From positions 496,001 through 560,000 of the forward strand of contig NZ_CP024901.1 of NCBI RefSeq assembly GCF_003343245.1: DNA of 64,000 bases, read 5' to 3'. The DNA comes from Photorhabdus laumondii subsp. laumondii (GTDB taxonomy: Bacteria; Pseudomonadota; Gammaproteobacteria; Enterobacterales; Enterobacteriaceae). Positions 8,084-21,917 of the stretch are shown here, piece by piece. Under the pieces are notes generated by a model. It saw only the letters and a program-made list of their open reading frames with translations, was not told the DNA's origin and did no database searches. The first letter of the stretch is position 1. Each line of letters begins with the position of its first letter. The position numbers and the translations under genes are program-made.

Positions 8084-10171
8084 TTAACCTCTGGCTGTTC
8101 CTGCTTTTTTACGGCATTTATCTACATCTTTCAGCAATTGATTGACATGATCATCACCAAACAGGGTTTCCAATGTGGTATTCAGTTTTCGCCGCCAGTT
8201 AGGGTATTCCATTACCGTACCTGGAATATTGACAGGTTTATCCATATCCAGCCAATCTTCGGGTTGCAGTCCCAGTAGTGAGCAGGCACTGTGGGCAATA
8301 TAGCGATGTAACCCTTGGTTTATCATCGGTGACATTCCAACCTCTTTTGCCGTGTCACCGATATGTTCCGGGATACAGCCGTAGCGATGTAAGCCTTCTA
8401 ATAACCCTTGTTTGCTAGCTTGACGTTCGGTATATAACCCTTGAAGCAGGTTTTTATCAGGATATAACTTGAGTGATTCCCCAAGTGTCAAATCGGCGCT
8501 TTGCCAGAATCCACGTAAAGTAGGTAAATCATGGGTGGTGATGGTCGCCATTGCTTGTATCGGGTAATCCTCAGGTGCGCGGTATTCCCCATTGCCGTGA
8601 CGCTCAAAGTAGAGCACTTTATAAGAATAGACACCGCTATCGCGCAGCTTGCCCACAATCTCTTCCGGTACAATACCCAAATCTTCACCAATGACCAGAC
8701 AGCGATGGCGTTGACTTTCTAATGCCAGAATCGCCATTAGATCATCAACTGGATAGTGTACATATGCTCCTTTGTCGGCCGTTTCGCCATAGGGAATCCA
8801 CCAAAGCCTAAGCATCGACATAACGTGGTCAATGCGTAGCGCACCGCAGTAAGTCATATTTGTGCGCAGCAGCTTAATGAACGGCTGGTAAGCTTGAGAT
8901 TGCAAAACATGAGGATTCATTGGTGGTAAGCCCCAGTTTTGACCTAGTGGGCCCAGTGCATCTGGTGGTGCTCCCACTGATGCTTTGGTGCAGTAAACAA
9001 CCCGGTTGCACCAGGTTTCCGAGCCTCCTTCCGCTACGCCGACGGCCAAATCACGGTAAATTCCAATGGGCATGCCACTTGTTTGGCTTTGGGTAAAGCA
9101 GTCTGCAAGCTGAGTATCGGCCAGCCATTGTAGCCAGAGGAAAAATTCCACTTCCTGCGGGTGAGATTGGCAAAATGTTTGTACCGCTTCACCGTGCGGA
9201 TCGCGGTACTTTTCCGGCCATACCGGCCAGCCCCAATAGGTACTATTTTCAGCATATAACCGGCAATGCAGAGCGTCATAGACAGCTTGATAGTAGAGAC
9301 ATTCACCACCTTGGATGACAAATTGGTGGAAAGCGGTTTTTGACGGATCATGTTCTGGACGAGTGCTGAATTGTTGATATGCCAGACGTAGTGCTGCCAT
9401 TTTCAACGCCATAACTGTGGTGTAATCTACCCATTCCGCGTTACGGGCATCCTGTAACATGCGTTGAGTCGTCGCTGTTTGCCACCATCTCTGTGCTTCT
9501 TCATTGTGTTTGAAATCTTCAACCTGATTAATATCAATGTAAATCACATTAAGCCAGTTGCGTGAAGAGGGGCTATAGGGACTGGCGCTTTCTGGTATGG
9601 TCGGATATAGCGCATGCAATGGATTTAGCCCGATGAAGGCCCCACCGCGTATTGCTATCTCTTTCAGCATGTGTTTCAGGTCGCCAAAATCGCCAATTCC
9701 CCAGTTGTTTTCTGAACGCAGAGTATAGAGTTGCACACAGGCACCCCAAAGTTTTTCTCTCCTTAGTAGAGCATCGGGTTCATAGCAGCGTTTGGGGGCC
9801 ACGATAATCTGCATAGACCAGCATTGGCTTCCTTGTATCAGAGTGAGGCGGTGGTATCCCAGAGCAAGCGTATCAGGTAGCATCAGTTTATGGCAGCAAT
9901 GCCCCTGAAATTCCTCTCCTTGTTCTGTCCGTATCTGCCATTGGTAGCGCTCTTCATCTTTCAGAGTGATCGTGAAGTGTTCACCTTGAGTAAAAATTTT
10001 TACTGTCGGCAAGGGTGAAACCGGCGCATTGGCCGGTTTGTTTACGTTTATCGCATCTAACAAGCGATGTCGGGTTTCCGTTGGAATCGCTTGTGGCTTG
10101 CCATAAGCATTAATGTAGCTGGCGACAATGCCAGCCTCGGTCGCTAAATGATCGAGGCTCTTCTCCCCCAT
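8084..10171 (-). CDS. malQ: 4-alpha-glucanotransferase (amylomaltase)
   Basis: 695 residues, matching the E. coli MalQ length (694). A glycoside hydrolase family 77 enzyme that moves glucan segments between maltodextrins and releases glucose in the cytoplasm. Characteristic segments are visible: NNWGIGDFGDL, SPYSPSSRNWLNVIYID, the nucleophile-region ALRIDHVM (Asp near residue 450), VIGEDLGIVP (acid/base Glu) and TTHDLPTLRGFW. The start lies 9 bp after the stop of malP, giving the usual malP-malQ operon. Expected control by MalT with maltotriose, and by catabolite repression. Confidence 0.97.
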   Translation of the reverse strand: MGEKSLDHLATEAGIVASYINAYGKPQAIPTETRHRLLDAINVNKPANAPVSPLPTVKIFTQGEHFTITLKDEERYQWQIRTEQGEEFQGHCCHKLMLPDTLALGYHRLTLIQGSQCWSMQIIVAPKRCYEPDALLRREKLWGACVQLYTLRSENNWGIGDFGDLKHMLKEIAIRGGAFIGLNPLHALYPTIPESASPYSPSSRNWLNVIYIDINQVEDFKHNEEAQRWWQTATTQRMLQDARNAEWVDYTTVMALKMAALRLAYQQFSTRPEHDPSKTAFHQFVIQGGECLYYQAVYDALHCRLYAENSTYWGWPVWPEKYRDPHGEAVQTFCQSHPQEVEFFLWLQWLADTQLADCFTQSQTSGMPIGIYRDLAVGVAEGGSETWCNRVVYCTKASVGAPPDALGPLGQNWGLPPMNPHVLQSQAYQPFIKLLRTNMTYCGALRIDHVMSMLRLWWIPYGETADKGAYVHYPVDDLMAILALESQRHRCLVIGEDLGIVPEEIVGKLRDSGVYSYKVLYFERHGNGEYRAPEDYPIQAMATITTHDLPTLRGFWQSADLTLGESLKLYPDKNLLQGLYTERQASKQGLLEGLHRYGCIPEHIGDTAKEVGMSPMINQGLHRYIAHSACSLLGLQPEDWLDMDKPVNIPGTVMEYPNWRRKLNTTLETLFGDDHVNQLLKDVDKCRKKAGTARG

Positions 10172-10180
10172 GATCTTTCC

Positions 10181-12583
10181 TTATCGGTTTGCTTGCCAGA
10201 TGCGCTGTTGATAATCACGGATTGTTCGGTCAGAGCTGAACATACCCATCCGAGCGGTGTTCAGAATGGCGCTACGTGTCCAATGTTGAGTATCGCGGTA
10301 CAAGGTATCGATCCGTTTATGTGCATCACAATAGGAGGCAAAATCAGCTAGTACCAGATAAGGATCGCCGCCTTCAATCAGACTATGTAGCAGCATATCG
10401 AATGCTCGCTTATCGCTATAGCTGAACTCGCCGCTAGCCAGTGCTTTGAGTATGTTGTCCAGATGTTGATCTTCCTTGAGTAGTTTCAGTGGGTCATAAC
10501 CGGCAGCTTTTAAGGCTTTCACTTCTTCTACGGTATGTCCGAAGATGAAGATGTGGTCATCTCCTACCTGTTCGGCAATTTCAACATTTGCTCCGTCTAA
10601 GGTGCCGATAGTTAGTGCCCCATTCAGTGCCAGTTTCATGTTGCCGGTACCGGAAGCTTCTTTACCGGCTGTGGAGATTTGTTCTGAAACATCGGCCGCC
10701 GGGATCATGAGCTCCGCGACAGAAACTTTGTAATCGGGGATAAAAGCGATCTTAATGCGATCACGGACGATTGGATCGTTGTTAATTTTCTCCGCCGCCT
10801 GATTGATGGCAGAGATAATGTTTTTTGCCAAATAGTAGCCCGGTGCGGCTTTTGCACCAAACAGGAACACACGTGGAACGATGTCCAGCGCCGGATTTTC
10901 CTGAATTTGTTTATAGAGCGATAGGATATGCAACAGGTTCAGATGCTGGCGTTTATATTCATGCAAGCGTTTAATTTGCACATCAAAAATGGCGTTTGGA
11001 TCTAGCTTGAGCCCCATCACTTTATTGACATAATTGGAGAGCAAGATCTTGTTGCTTTGTTTGATAGCTCGGTACTCTTCGCGGAAAGCGGCGTCATCTG
11101 CATAGGGCTCAAGTGTTTTAAGGGCGTCAAGATCGTTAATCCATTCGCGATTAAGTGTACGGTCAAGCAATCCTGACAGTGCCGGGTTACACTGTTTGAT
11201 CCAGCGACGTGGGGTGACGCCATTTGTCACGTTGAGAAATTTATTCGGCCACAGTTGATGGTATTCAGGAAACAGATCCTTAACGATGAGCTGTGAGTGC
11301 AGCGCAGCTACCCCGTTGACGGCAAAGCCCGCGACGACGCAAAGATTCGCCATTCGTATCTGATGGTTATAATGTACAGCTAATTTTTCCCATACGGCTG
11401 GCTCGCCGGGCCAGGTTTTGTCCACCAACTTTTTAAACCGGTAGTTAATTTCTTTAATGATGCTGTAATGCCGTGGTAGCAGGTGGCTGACTAGATCTTC
11501 GTCCCAACATTCTAAACCTTCTGGCATCAGGGTGTGGTTGGTATAGGCGAAAGTATGGCTGGTTATCTCCCATGCGGTTTCCCAACTCATCTGGTGTTTA
11601 TCCAGCAGAATGCGCATCATTTCAGGGATGGCAATCGTTGGATGAGTATCGTTAAGTTGGATAACTTCATACTTAGGCAGATCTTCTATTTTGCGGCCCG
11701 CCAGAAGATGACGACGCAGGATATCTGCGACGGAGCAGGCACACTGGAAATATTGTTGCATCAGACGCAGGCGTTTGCCTTCTTGATGATTATCATTCGG
11801 ATAGAGAACTTTCGTTAGCTTAGCGGCTTCAACACCTTGCTGTTCTGCTGTCAGGAACTGCCCGGCGTTGAATTTGTCGAGATCAAATGGAGAGGCATGG
11901 GTTGCTTGCCACAGGCGTAATGGTTGAGTAACACCATTGCGATAACCAATGACCGGTAGATCCCAGGCTTCTCCAATCAAGGTAAATTCAGGCTGCCAAG
12001 TTTCGTGTCCATCATCGGTTATGACGACTTTGCCACCAAAATTTACCTCAACATCTAACTGAGTGTTGTGACGGAACCAGGGATAGGATTCTCGTCCCCA
12101 ATTATCGGGTTCTTCAATTTGTTGCCCTTGTTCAAAGGATTGGCGGAACAGGCCGTATTGATAATTCAGACCATAGCCAATGGCCGACTGACCGACGGTT
12201 GCCATAGAGTCAAGAAAACAGGCGGCAAGCCGTCCCAGTCCACCGTTACCTAAAGCGGGGTCGGTTTCTTGTTCCAGAAGATCACTTAAAATGATATTTT
12301 CTTCTGCCAGGTAAGCCTGAACGTCTTCATACCAACCAAGGTTAAGCAGGTTGTTTGCGGTTAAACGGCCAATCAGAAACTCCATAGAGATGTAGTTCAC
12401 ATGGCGTTGTTGCTCGGAATGATTGATGACAGGGCATGCGGGCACCAGTTCTGACAGGGCCGCACTAACGGCTTGCCACCACTGATGCTGAGTCATTTCC
12501 TGTGCTGAACCGAGGCCAAAGCGCTGCCATTGACGTGTCAGCGCAGCCTGAAACTGGGCTTTATCTAATCTGGACTGTTGCAT
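10181..12583 (-). CDS. malP: Maltodextrin phosphorylase
   Basis: 800 residues (E. coli MalP has 797). Degrades maltodextrins by phosphorolysis to glucose-1-phosphate, using pyridoxal phosphate held by the lysine in [19 protein letters not shown] (about residue 645). The glycogen phosphorylase family substrate and phosphate segments are intact ([65 protein letters not shown]). First gene of malPQ. Ribosome site AGGA about 10 nt before ATG. Works with MalQ to convert maltodextrin into glucose and glucose-1-phosphate. Confidence 0.97.
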   Translation of the reverse strand: MQQSRLDKAQFQAALTRQWQRFGLGSAQEMTQHQWWQAVSAALSELVPACPVINHSEQQRHVNYISMEFLIGRLTANNLLNLGWYEDVQAYLAEENIILSDLLEQETDPALGNGGLGRLAACFLDSMATVGQSAIGYGLNYQYGLFRQSFEQGQQIEEPDNWGRESYPWFRHNTQLDVEVNFGGKVVITDDGHETWQPEFTLIGEAWDLPVIGYRNGVTQPLRLWQATHASPFDLDKFNAGQFLTAEQQGVEAAKLTKVLYPNDNHQEGKRLRLMQQYFQCACSVADILRRHLLAGRKIEDLPKYEVIQLNDTHPTIAIPEMMRILLDKHQMSWETAWEITSHTFAYTNHTLMPEGLECWDEDLVSHLLPRHYSIIKEINYRFKKLVDKTWPGEPAVWEKLAVHYNHQIRMANLCVVAGFAVNGVAALHSQLIVKDLFPEYHQLWPNKFLNVTNGVTPRRWIKQCNPALSGLLDRTLNREWINDLDALKTLEPYADDAAFREEYRAIKQSNKILLSNYVNKVMGLKLDPNAIFDVQIKRLHEYKRQHLNLLHILSLYKQIQENPALDIVPRVFLFGAKAAPGYYLAKNIISAINQAAEKINNDPIVRDRIKIAFIPDYKVSVAELMIPAADVSEQISTAGKEASGTGNMKLALNGALTIGTLDGANVEIAEQVGDDHIFIFGHTVEEVKALKAAGYDPLKLLKEDQHLDNILKALASGEFSYSDKRAFDMLLHSLIEGGDPYLVLADFASYCDAHKRIDTLYRDTQHWTRSAILNTARMGMFSSDRTIRDYQQRIWQANR

Positions 12584-15839
<3,256 letters not shown>

Positions 15840-15847
15840 CAGATATT

Positions 15848-17041
15848 TTAGGGTTCTAGCGAAACTACCCGCCCTTTCAGGTTACGACTGAGTATGTGTG
15901 CTGACAGGATTAGCGTGGTACCGAGTAGCATAACTAACACGAGTGACTGTTTGAGCGAAAATGGCAACGCCATAGCAATGAGCGAGAGAGCGGAGCCGAC
16001 AGCCATCTGGACGAATCCTATCAGTGCAGAAGCGACACCGGCTTCGTCAGAATAAGGTTCTAGTGCATAACTGGTCGCAGGTCCCATAACAAATGCCATA
16101 CCTGTACAGGCGAAAGAAACCGGCAACATATAGCTTAGCCAGTGCTGGCTGGCGACAGTTGGCAGATGCATGCCAGAGAACAGAGATAGGCTAGCCAGTG
16201 CCATTAGAATTGTCCCTAACAGCAGGCAGCAAGGGCGGCCAAGTCGATGGATGATTTTATTGGCGGTTAGGAAGGCGATCATCGTCCAGAGTCCGTTGCC
16301 ACCAAAAATCAATGAAAATGCTAGCGGTGAAATATGGCCCTCAGTCATTAGCACGGTTGGTGCAAATGAGACATAGGTAATCACTATTCCCATAATGCCG
16401 GCATTAACCAAGGCAAAATGCATAAACTGGGCATTGCTAAGAATTTGGAAATATTGCTTCAGTGGTAGCCCGCGAATTGGCTTAGTGTTAGCAGGGCGCG
16501 TCTCTGGTAGCCAGTTGGCAATGATCAGTAGTGCAATAACCGAGTAGCAAGTCAAAAACCAGAATGGCGCTCGCCAGTTGAACATTTCGGCCAGAATACC
16601 GCCAAGTAACGGAGCAAGAGCAGGAACAATATTTAGCGTACCGTTAATAAATCCATAGGCTTTGGCCGCTTCGTCACCGTTTAGGCGATCACGCACACCA
16701 CTAATGCAGACGACACTGGTACAGCAGACAGCACATCCTTGAATAATTCGCGCGGCAATAAACATTTCGGGAAAAGTAGAAAGCGCTGCGATCACCGAAC
16801 CGATGATATATAAGGTGATACCCGTTAGGGCTACTGGCCGACGGCCGAATTTATCGACCAGTGGTCCAGAGATTAATTGACCTAGCCCCATAATTAATAA
16901 AAACAAAGAAATCGTTGACTGAATGACTTCATTATTAACTTTAAAATCCTCGGCAATGGCAGGAACCGTAGGCAAGAATACATCGATACCCAAAGGTCCA
17001 AAAAGTGCCAAGCTAAGTAGTAGAAGAATATAATTTTGCAT
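15848..17041 (-). CDS. Bcr/CflA-family MFS drug-type exporter
   Basis: 397 residues, about 12 hydrophobic segments. The N-terminus (FGPLGIDVFLPTVPAIAEDF) is typical of the Bcr/CflA drug:H+ antiporter group, which starts with a conserved Asp-x-(Y/F)-L-P motif in helix 1. The MFS loop 2-3 motif is present (GPLVDKFGRRPV, about residues 59-70). Probably exports a small toxic compound or metabolite across the inner membrane; the substrate cannot be read from sequence. It converges on malT with an 8-bp gap and has no obvious operon partner. Confidence 0.85.
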   Translation of the reverse strand: MQNYILLLLSLALFGPLGIDVFLPTVPAIAEDFKVNNEVIQSTISLFLLIMGLGQLISGPLVDKFGRRPVALTGITLYIIGSVIAALSTFPEMFIAARIIQGCAVCCTSVVCISGVRDRLNGDEAAKAYGFINGTLNIVPALAPLLGGILAEMFNWRAPFWFLTCYSVIALLIIANWLPETRPANTKPIRGLPLKQYFQILSNAQFMHFALVNAGIMGIVITYVSFAPTVLMTEGHISPLAFSLIFGGNGLWTMIAFLTANKIIHRLGRPCCLLLGTILMALASLSLFSGMHLPTVASQHWLSYMLPVSFACTGMAFVMGPATSYALEPYSDEAGVASALIGFVQMAVGSALSLIAMALPFSLKQSLVLVMLLGTTLILSAHILSRNLKGRVVSLEP

Positions 17042-17719
17042 GTGTGTTCTTTTAATATTTCAGTAATGGTGGTGGTTTTATTGGTAAATAGGCTCAGTGG
17101 AATTCGTTCTTTAGCGTCACCAACGAGCTTGGATATACCAGAAATCCTACTGGCGAGTCATTTTAAGCTAGCGATAGGGGTGTTCAAGGATCATACACAG
17201 ACTGAACCCTTTACTTTTTTTAAAGCCTGAACTTTATACGAGCTATTCACTGGTGTAAACCAGCCAGCTTGTGTGGATATCTTAAATATAAGCAAATGAT
17301 CTTGCGCTGTAGCATCAGCTTATTTTTCACTCGATATACCCGTTATCTTTCAAGTTGCCTCTTTGTTGGCTGCACTCGCTCACCCCGGTCACATCGTTAT
17401 CTATGCTCCCGGGGATTCACTCCCTTGCCGTCGCGATCCATCTTGAAATCCATAGGGTATAGAGGATTTTGGTACAGTTTTTATGGGGTTTGTACAGAAT
17501 TTCTTATCATTAACCCTATAAATCAGCAGTTCTGCATGCTATTAACCAATCATTCAAAATAATAATATATTTTATACAAAATACTTTAATTTTTTAAATG
17601 TTTTTTGGGTTCTTGCAGACTTTTTGTTGATATAAACTAATTTTTAGTAAATATTGTCTTATATATTAAAATCTGATTTTATTTGTTGTGGTTATAAATA
17701 GTTAATCAAGGTAATTAAA
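17042..17719. other. Divergent spacer with ERIC
   Basis: Gene-free 0.68 kb between the leftward exporter and the rightward aminotransferase. It holds ERIC copy 4 (17335-17461) and very AT-rich DNA (17560-17719), where the promoter of the aminotransferase operon should lie. No specific operator is recognised. Confidence 0.55.
17335..17461 (-). repeat. ERIC repeat, copy 4
   Basis: 127-bp ERIC in minus orientation, TATACCCGTTATC to CATAGGGTATA, about 290 bp upstream of the leftward Bcr/CflA-type gene. Confidence 0.93.
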
Positions 17720-18973
17720 ATGATGGAAAATGGAAAACGGTTTGAAGATATGCTTTCTCGCTTTGTTGGAAACGGTCCTTATTTAGAAATTGATGGTGAA
17801 AAGTATATTGATGCAGCTTCGGGGACATTTAACCTTCCACTTGGGTACACTAATCGCAGAATAACTGAAAAATTAAAACAGCAGATCGACAGATGTACAC
17901 ATCTAAGTTCAGCTTATACCCATGAAATGTCACAATATATTTTGGATAAATTAGTTAAACATAGCCCTAAGGGCATTGATAGAATATGGTTACGTGATGT
18001 TTCCGGCTCTGGGGCGGTTGAATGCGCAATTCGTATCGCGCAAAAAGCAACAGGACGTTCAGGGGTTATCTCTTTCTTTCTGGCTCATCATGGTCAGTCT
18101 TTAGCTACAGCGCAAATTTCAGGTAATGCTTTTAGAATTAAAGACTTCCATGTCAACATTGATGGTTCTTTTAAAATTCCAACCCCTACTAGTGTCATGT
18201 CAGAGCTTGAACCGAATACAGAATCCAATCAATATTTTGACTTAGAACAATTTATTCAATTAGGGTCAAATGACAATATTGCCTGTCTTATCATTGAGCC
18301 TATTCAAGGAAATGGCGGAAATAACGTTTTCCCTGTTGATTTTTATCGTAAGATCAGAGACATCTGTCATAAACATGACATTATTATTATCGCAGATGAA
18401 GTACAGACCGGATTTGGCCGTACCGGGACATTTTTTGCTTCAACCGGTTACGCCAAAGAATTAGAACCCGATATTATTGTTTTCGCTAAAGGTGCTGGTG
18501 GCATAGGTATTCCTACTGGTGGTGTGCTGATGCGGAGTTCATTAGATGTATTAGAGTCATTCGAACATTCCAGTACATCAGGCGCTAACCCGCTTTCATT
18601 AACGGCGCTTAACGAAATTATCGATATTATTGAAGAGGAACAAGTTCTGGAGAATGTGCAACGCAATGAAACTTATTTGCGTGATGGCTTACTCGCACTA
18701 CAGCATAAATATCCAGAAATCACTGGCGTTAGGGGCGTCGGTTATATGTTTGGCTTTGATACGCCATCACCCGAATTTGCGGCACAAGCGATTGCAATAG
18801 CGAATTCTCATCACTTGATCATCCGGGGTTCTCGTTATGGTAAAGGTCGTGCACTTAAAGTTCGTCCACCATTAATTTGTACTCAGGAACATTTAAACGA
18901 AATTCTGTATAAGCTTGATCTGACTTTTGCTGATATGACGTTAAATATGCTGGATACCAAGGAGGTAGCGTAA
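17720..18973 (+). CDS. Class III PLP-dependent aminotransferase
   Basis: 417 residues. Fold type I class III aminotransferase: VSGSGAVECAIRIAQKATGR (PLP phosphate region, about residues 94-113), CLIIEPIQGNGG (about 192), the cofactor Asp in IIIADEVQTGFGRTGTFF (about 222), and the Schiff-base lysine in VFAKGAGGIGIPTGGVLM (about 257). Members transfer an omega-amino group (GABA, ornithine, diaminobutyrate, beta-alanine types). The substrate is not evident, as no subgroup signature is recognised. Two adjacent ATGs (17720 and 17723) follow AAGG. Its stop overlaps the next gene's ATG by one base, so it is translationally coupled to the zinc dehydrogenase. Confidence 0.85.
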   Translation: MMENGKRFEDMLSRFVGNGPYLEIDGEKYIDAASGTFNLPLGYTNRRITEKLKQQIDRCTHLSSAYTHEMSQYILDKLVKHSPKGIDRIWLRDVSGSGAVECAIRIAQKATGRSGVISFFLAHHGQSLATAQISGNAFRIKDFHVNIDGSFKIPTPTSVMSELEPNTESNQYFDLEQFIQLGSNDNIACLIIEPIQGNGGNNVFPVDFYRKIRDICHKHDIIIIADEVQTGFGRTGTFFASTGYAKELEPDIIVFAKGAGGIGIPTGGVLMRSSLDVLESFEHSSTSGANPLSLTALNEIIDIIEEEQVLENVQRNETYLRDGLLALQHKYPEITGVRGVGYMFGFDTPSPEFAAQAIAIANSHHLIIRGSRYGKGRALKVRPPLICTQEHLNEILYKLDLTFADMTLNMLDTKEVA

Positions 18974-20034
18974 TGAAAGCACTTAAATTTAATCGGGTGT
19001 GGGATGTGCAAATCCAGGATGTTGAACCGTTACGCTGTGCTGAGCCTGATGATGTTGTTGTTGATATTGCGGTGTGTGGCGTTTGTGGTACGGATGTCGG
19101 GATTATCACCGGATCTTATCCTGTTGCTATTCCGGGAACCACGCTGGGCCATGAAACAACGGGGGTTATTACGCAAATAGGGAAGAGTGTCACGCGTTTT
19201 AATGTGGGTGACCGTGTTGTCATCAATCCGACCTATTCTTGTGGGCATTGTCGGATGTGCCAGACAGGCAGTCCAAATCATTGTGAGAAAAAATTGGGAA
19301 CCGAAGCAGGGGTTTCCTATGATGGGGCATTTGCTGAGCAATATCTGGCTAAAGAGAGTTCGCTGATAAAGCTGGATGATCATGTCAGTATGGAAGAGGC
19401 ATCATTGACTGAGCCACTCAGTTGTACGCTGACCGGGGTTGATAAACTGGGCATTACTCATACTAATATTCGTGCAGCGGTAGCTGGCGCAGGCCCAATG
19501 GGGATGCTCTACATTTGGGCTTTACATGCCAGAGGCGTTAAGGCTTTCATGGTCGAGAAAAACGAAAGTCGAATTCAATTTGCCAAAGAAAATCTGCCAC
19601 CAGAATGTGAGCTGTATACTGATTTTGATGAGGCGTTAATACAGAAATATGGCGATAAATCAGCGCTTATCGATCTCTGTGTGGATACGACCGGTCAATT
19701 AACCGAATACGTTTTTGAACATTTGGCACCTGGCGGAAAATTGTTGAATGTGGCGCTTAAAGATAAGCATGCCAATCTTGATATCTTGAAAATTGCTGAT
19801 AAGAGCCTTTCAGTGATTGGTTCCATCGATTCTCTGAATAACAGTTTTGAACGTGCTTATACCATGATCCGTGATGGTGTTATTCCAGCCGGTCGTCTGG
19901 TTAGCCAGGTTTTTGATTTTAATGATTACTTGCAGGCTTTTCTCACTGTGGGTTGCGATATTGCTAACAAAAGCCAAAAACCACTTTTTACTCCGAACTG
20001 TAAAGTGCTGATCCGTATCTCCGATCTAAAATAA
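18973..20034 (+). CDS. Zinc-dependent medium-chain dehydrogenase
   Basis: 353 residues of the MDR/threonine-dehydrogenase-like superfamily. Catalytic zinc ligands: Cys in VCGVCGTDVG (about residue 36-39) and His-Glu in LGHETTGV (about 57). Structural zinc: four Cys in CGHCRMCQTGSPNHC (about 92-106). Rossmann domain AVAGAGPMGMLYIWA (about 171-185), somewhat degenerate from GxGxxG. It oxidises an alcohol or reduces a ketone with NAD(P); the substrate is unknown. It lies between an aminotransferase and a HAD phosphatase, suggesting successive steps on one small polyol or amino alcohol. Confidence 0.85.
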   Translation: MKALKFNRVWDVQIQDVEPLRCAEPDDVVVDIAVCGVCGTDVGIITGSYPVAIPGTTLGHETTGVITQIGKSVTRFNVGDRVVINPTYSCGHCRMCQTGSPNHCEKKLGTEAGVSYDGAFAEQYLAKESSLIKLDDHVSMEEASLTEPLSCTLTGVDKLGITHTNIRAAVAGAGPMGMLYIWALHARGVKAFMVEKNESRIQFAKENLPPECELYTDFDEALIQKYGDKSALIDLCVDTTGQLTEYVFEHLAPGGKLLNVALKDKHANLDILKIADKSLSVIGSIDSLNNSFERAYTMIRDGVIPAGRLVSQVFDFNDYLQAFLTVGCDIANKSQKPLFTPNCKVLIRISDLK

Positions 20035-20047
20035 TGGAATGTTTCAC

Positions 20048-20680
20048 ATGGATAGATTTAATGTGATTTTTGATATCGATGGGGTCATTGTTGACAGTGA
20101 ACAACTGCACTTTGATGTTCTTTGTGATTTGGCGCCCGACTATACACAGCATGTACAACCACAGCAACTTATTGGCCTGAGTTTGGAGGAAACGTTAGAT
20201 TACATTGGGGTTCCAGCTCAGCAACAGAAAGAGATCACTGCTCAAATCGTCTCGGTGTACAAAAGTAAGCTGGCTAAAAGTTACCTTCGTCCAGGGATTT
20301 CCAGGTTGATATTGGCCTTACAACAGCACCGTATCCCTTTTGGCTTTGTCTCTACTGCGCCGCGGGAAGTCTGTTTGGCGAATATTGGATTGTTGGAATT
20401 GAGCGAAAGCCCGGCTTTAATCTCAGGTGACGATGTTGAGAGGACGAAACCTCATCCCGATCCCTATCTTGCTATGTTGAAATTGAAGTCTATGGATGTT
20501 CATCAGACATTAGTGATTGAAGATACCGATTTGGGAATTACAGCAGCAACGCAGGCAGGTATTCCCTACGTGTATGCTTGGCCTCATGCTTTATCGGTTG
20601 CGGAACAGTATCAACAGGCTACTCGTATTATTGGGGCGCTGACCGATATTCCACAATTTTCTAAAATTAATTTTGGGTAA
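20048..20680 (+). CDS. HAD-superfamily phosphatase / phosphoglucomutase-like
   Basis: About 210 residues from MDRFNVIFDID; an alternative in-frame ATG at 20039 adds three residues. I prefer 20048 because GGA lies 9 nt upstream. HAD motif I is FDIDGVIVDSE (both catalytic Asp), motif II FVSTAPR, motif III lysine near RTKPHPDPYL, and motif IV IEDTDLGITAA. An alpha-helical cap between motifs I and II puts it in the beta-phosphoglucomutase / GS1-like subgroup. Likely dephosphorylates a small sugar or amino-sugar phosphate. Third gene of the operon and followed at once by a strong terminator. Confidence 0.82.
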   Translation: MDRFNVIFDIDGVIVDSEQLHFDVLCDLAPDYTQHVQPQQLIGLSLEETLDYIGVPAQQQKEITAQIVSVYKSKLAKSYLRPGISRLILALQQHRIPFGFVSTAPREVCLANIGLLELSESPALISGDDVERTKPHPDPYLAMLKLKSMDVHQTLVIEDTDLGITAATQAGIPYVYAWPHALSVAEQYQQATRIIGALTDIPQFSKINFG

Positions 20681-20683
20681 CTT

Positions 20684-20722
20684 AATGCCCTCCATGATTA
20701 GTCATATCGGAGGGCATTTTAT
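20684..20722 (+). terminator. Rho-independent terminator after the HAD gene
   Basis: Perfect 10-bp stem AATGCCCTCC / GGAGGGCATT (20684-20693 and 20709-20718) followed by TTTTATTT. It separates the aminotransferase-dehydrogenase-phosphatase unit from the MFS-DUF1349 unit. Confidence 0.9.
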
Positions 20723-20751
20723 TTATATAGATTATATAGAAGGAACATGAG

Positions 20752-21903
20752 TTGTCTGATCAAAATATTGTCTCTTTGGTAAAACAACCCATCATGGCAA
20801 CGCGTGCCGCTTTTTTTATTGCCGGCTTTAGTCTTGCAAGTTGGGCACCCCTGATTCCTTTAGCTAAAGAACGGCTACAACTTGATAATGGCGCGATGGG
20901 GCTCCTGATGTTGGCGTTCGGTATTGGCTCTTTCATCATGATGCCGATAGCCGGCATGTTAGCCGCACGTTTCGGCTGTCGGCAAATCTTCACTTTATGT
21001 GCTTTGGTCGTGCTAGTGATGTTGCCAGGGCTAAGTGTATTACCTACACCGCTAACACTGGCTTGCGTTTTATTTATTTTTGGCGCAGGTATTGGTGCAA
21101 TGGATGTTGTGGTCAATATCCACGCTGTCATGGTTGAGAAAATGGCTCGGCGGCCAATTATGTCTGGCTTTCACGCGTTATTTAGTTTGGGCGGGATCGC
21201 TGGTGCCGGTTCGGTGAGTGCATTGTTATCTTTGGGAATATCACCTCTCCAGGCGATGGTAATGGTGGTGTTGCTGGTTATTTTATTGTTACTGCCGGTA
21301 TGGAGTGGATTATTAAACGAAGCCGAATCGGATAATACGCCATTTTTTGCTATGCCTCATGGGATCGTGATTTTATTAGGCTTTCTCTGTTTTGTTGCCT
21401 ATATCATGGAAGGATCAATGCTGGACTGGAGTGGGATATTATTAACCAGCGTACATAATATCAGTAGTCATCAGGCGGGTATCGGTTATACCTTGTTTGC
21501 TATTGCTATGACATCGGGCCGCTTTCTCGGTGATAAGATTATTGCCCTTTATGGACACCGACGGGTTTTTATCAGCAGTGCTTTATTGGCTACTTCCGGG
21601 TTTATCCTTATTTACTCAGCATCGACCGCAATAATGCTAGGGCTCTCTTTCCTGATGATCGGGGCAGGATTATCTAATATCGCACCAATGCTTTTTACCG
21701 CTTCCGGTCAACAGAAAATTATGCCTGATTCACTGGCTGTTGCCGCGGTTTCTACTATGGGATATTCAGGGATTTTGCTGGGGCCTGCAATCATCGGCGG
21801 ATTAGCGCATATTGTGACATTACACGGCGCTTTTGCTTGTATTGCTTTACTCTCTATCTCCTTACTTGCAGGATATAAATTGATTAATTCAAGCGGAAGA
21901 TAA
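20752..21903 (+). CDS. MFS transporter, YbjJ-like
   Basis: 383 residues with about 12 membrane segments. It begins with a TTG codon: AGGA lies 7 nt upstream, and no in-frame ATG occurs until residue 15 (20794), which is inside the first conserved stretch. The GMLAARFGCRQIF loop (about residue 66) and the second-half motif GRFLGDKIIALYGHRRV (about 250) are MFS signatures. It resembles the YbjJ / fucose-permease-like branch of the MFS. Substrate unknown. The DUF1349 gene begins 14 bp later, so the two are likely co-transcribed. Confidence 0.78.
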   Translation: MSDQNIVSLVKQPIMATRAAFFIAGFSLASWAPLIPLAKERLQLDNGAMGLLMLAFGIGSFIMMPIAGMLAARFGCRQIFTLCALVVLVMLPGLSVLPTPLTLACVLFIFGAGIGAMDVVVNIHAVMVEKMARRPIMSGFHALFSLGGIAGAGSVSALLSLGISPLQAMVMVVLLVILLLLPVWSGLLNEAESDNTPFFAMPHGIVILLGFLCFVAYIMEGSMLDWSGILLTSVHNISSHQAGIGYTLFAIAMTSGRFLGDKIIALYGHRRVFISSALLATSGFILIYSASTAIMLGLSFLMIGAGLSNIAPMLFTASGQQKIMPDSLAVAAVSTMGYSGILLGPAIIGGLAHIVTLHGAFACIALLSISLLAGYKLINSSGR

Positions 21904-21917
21904 TAGAGGGAGTTCCT

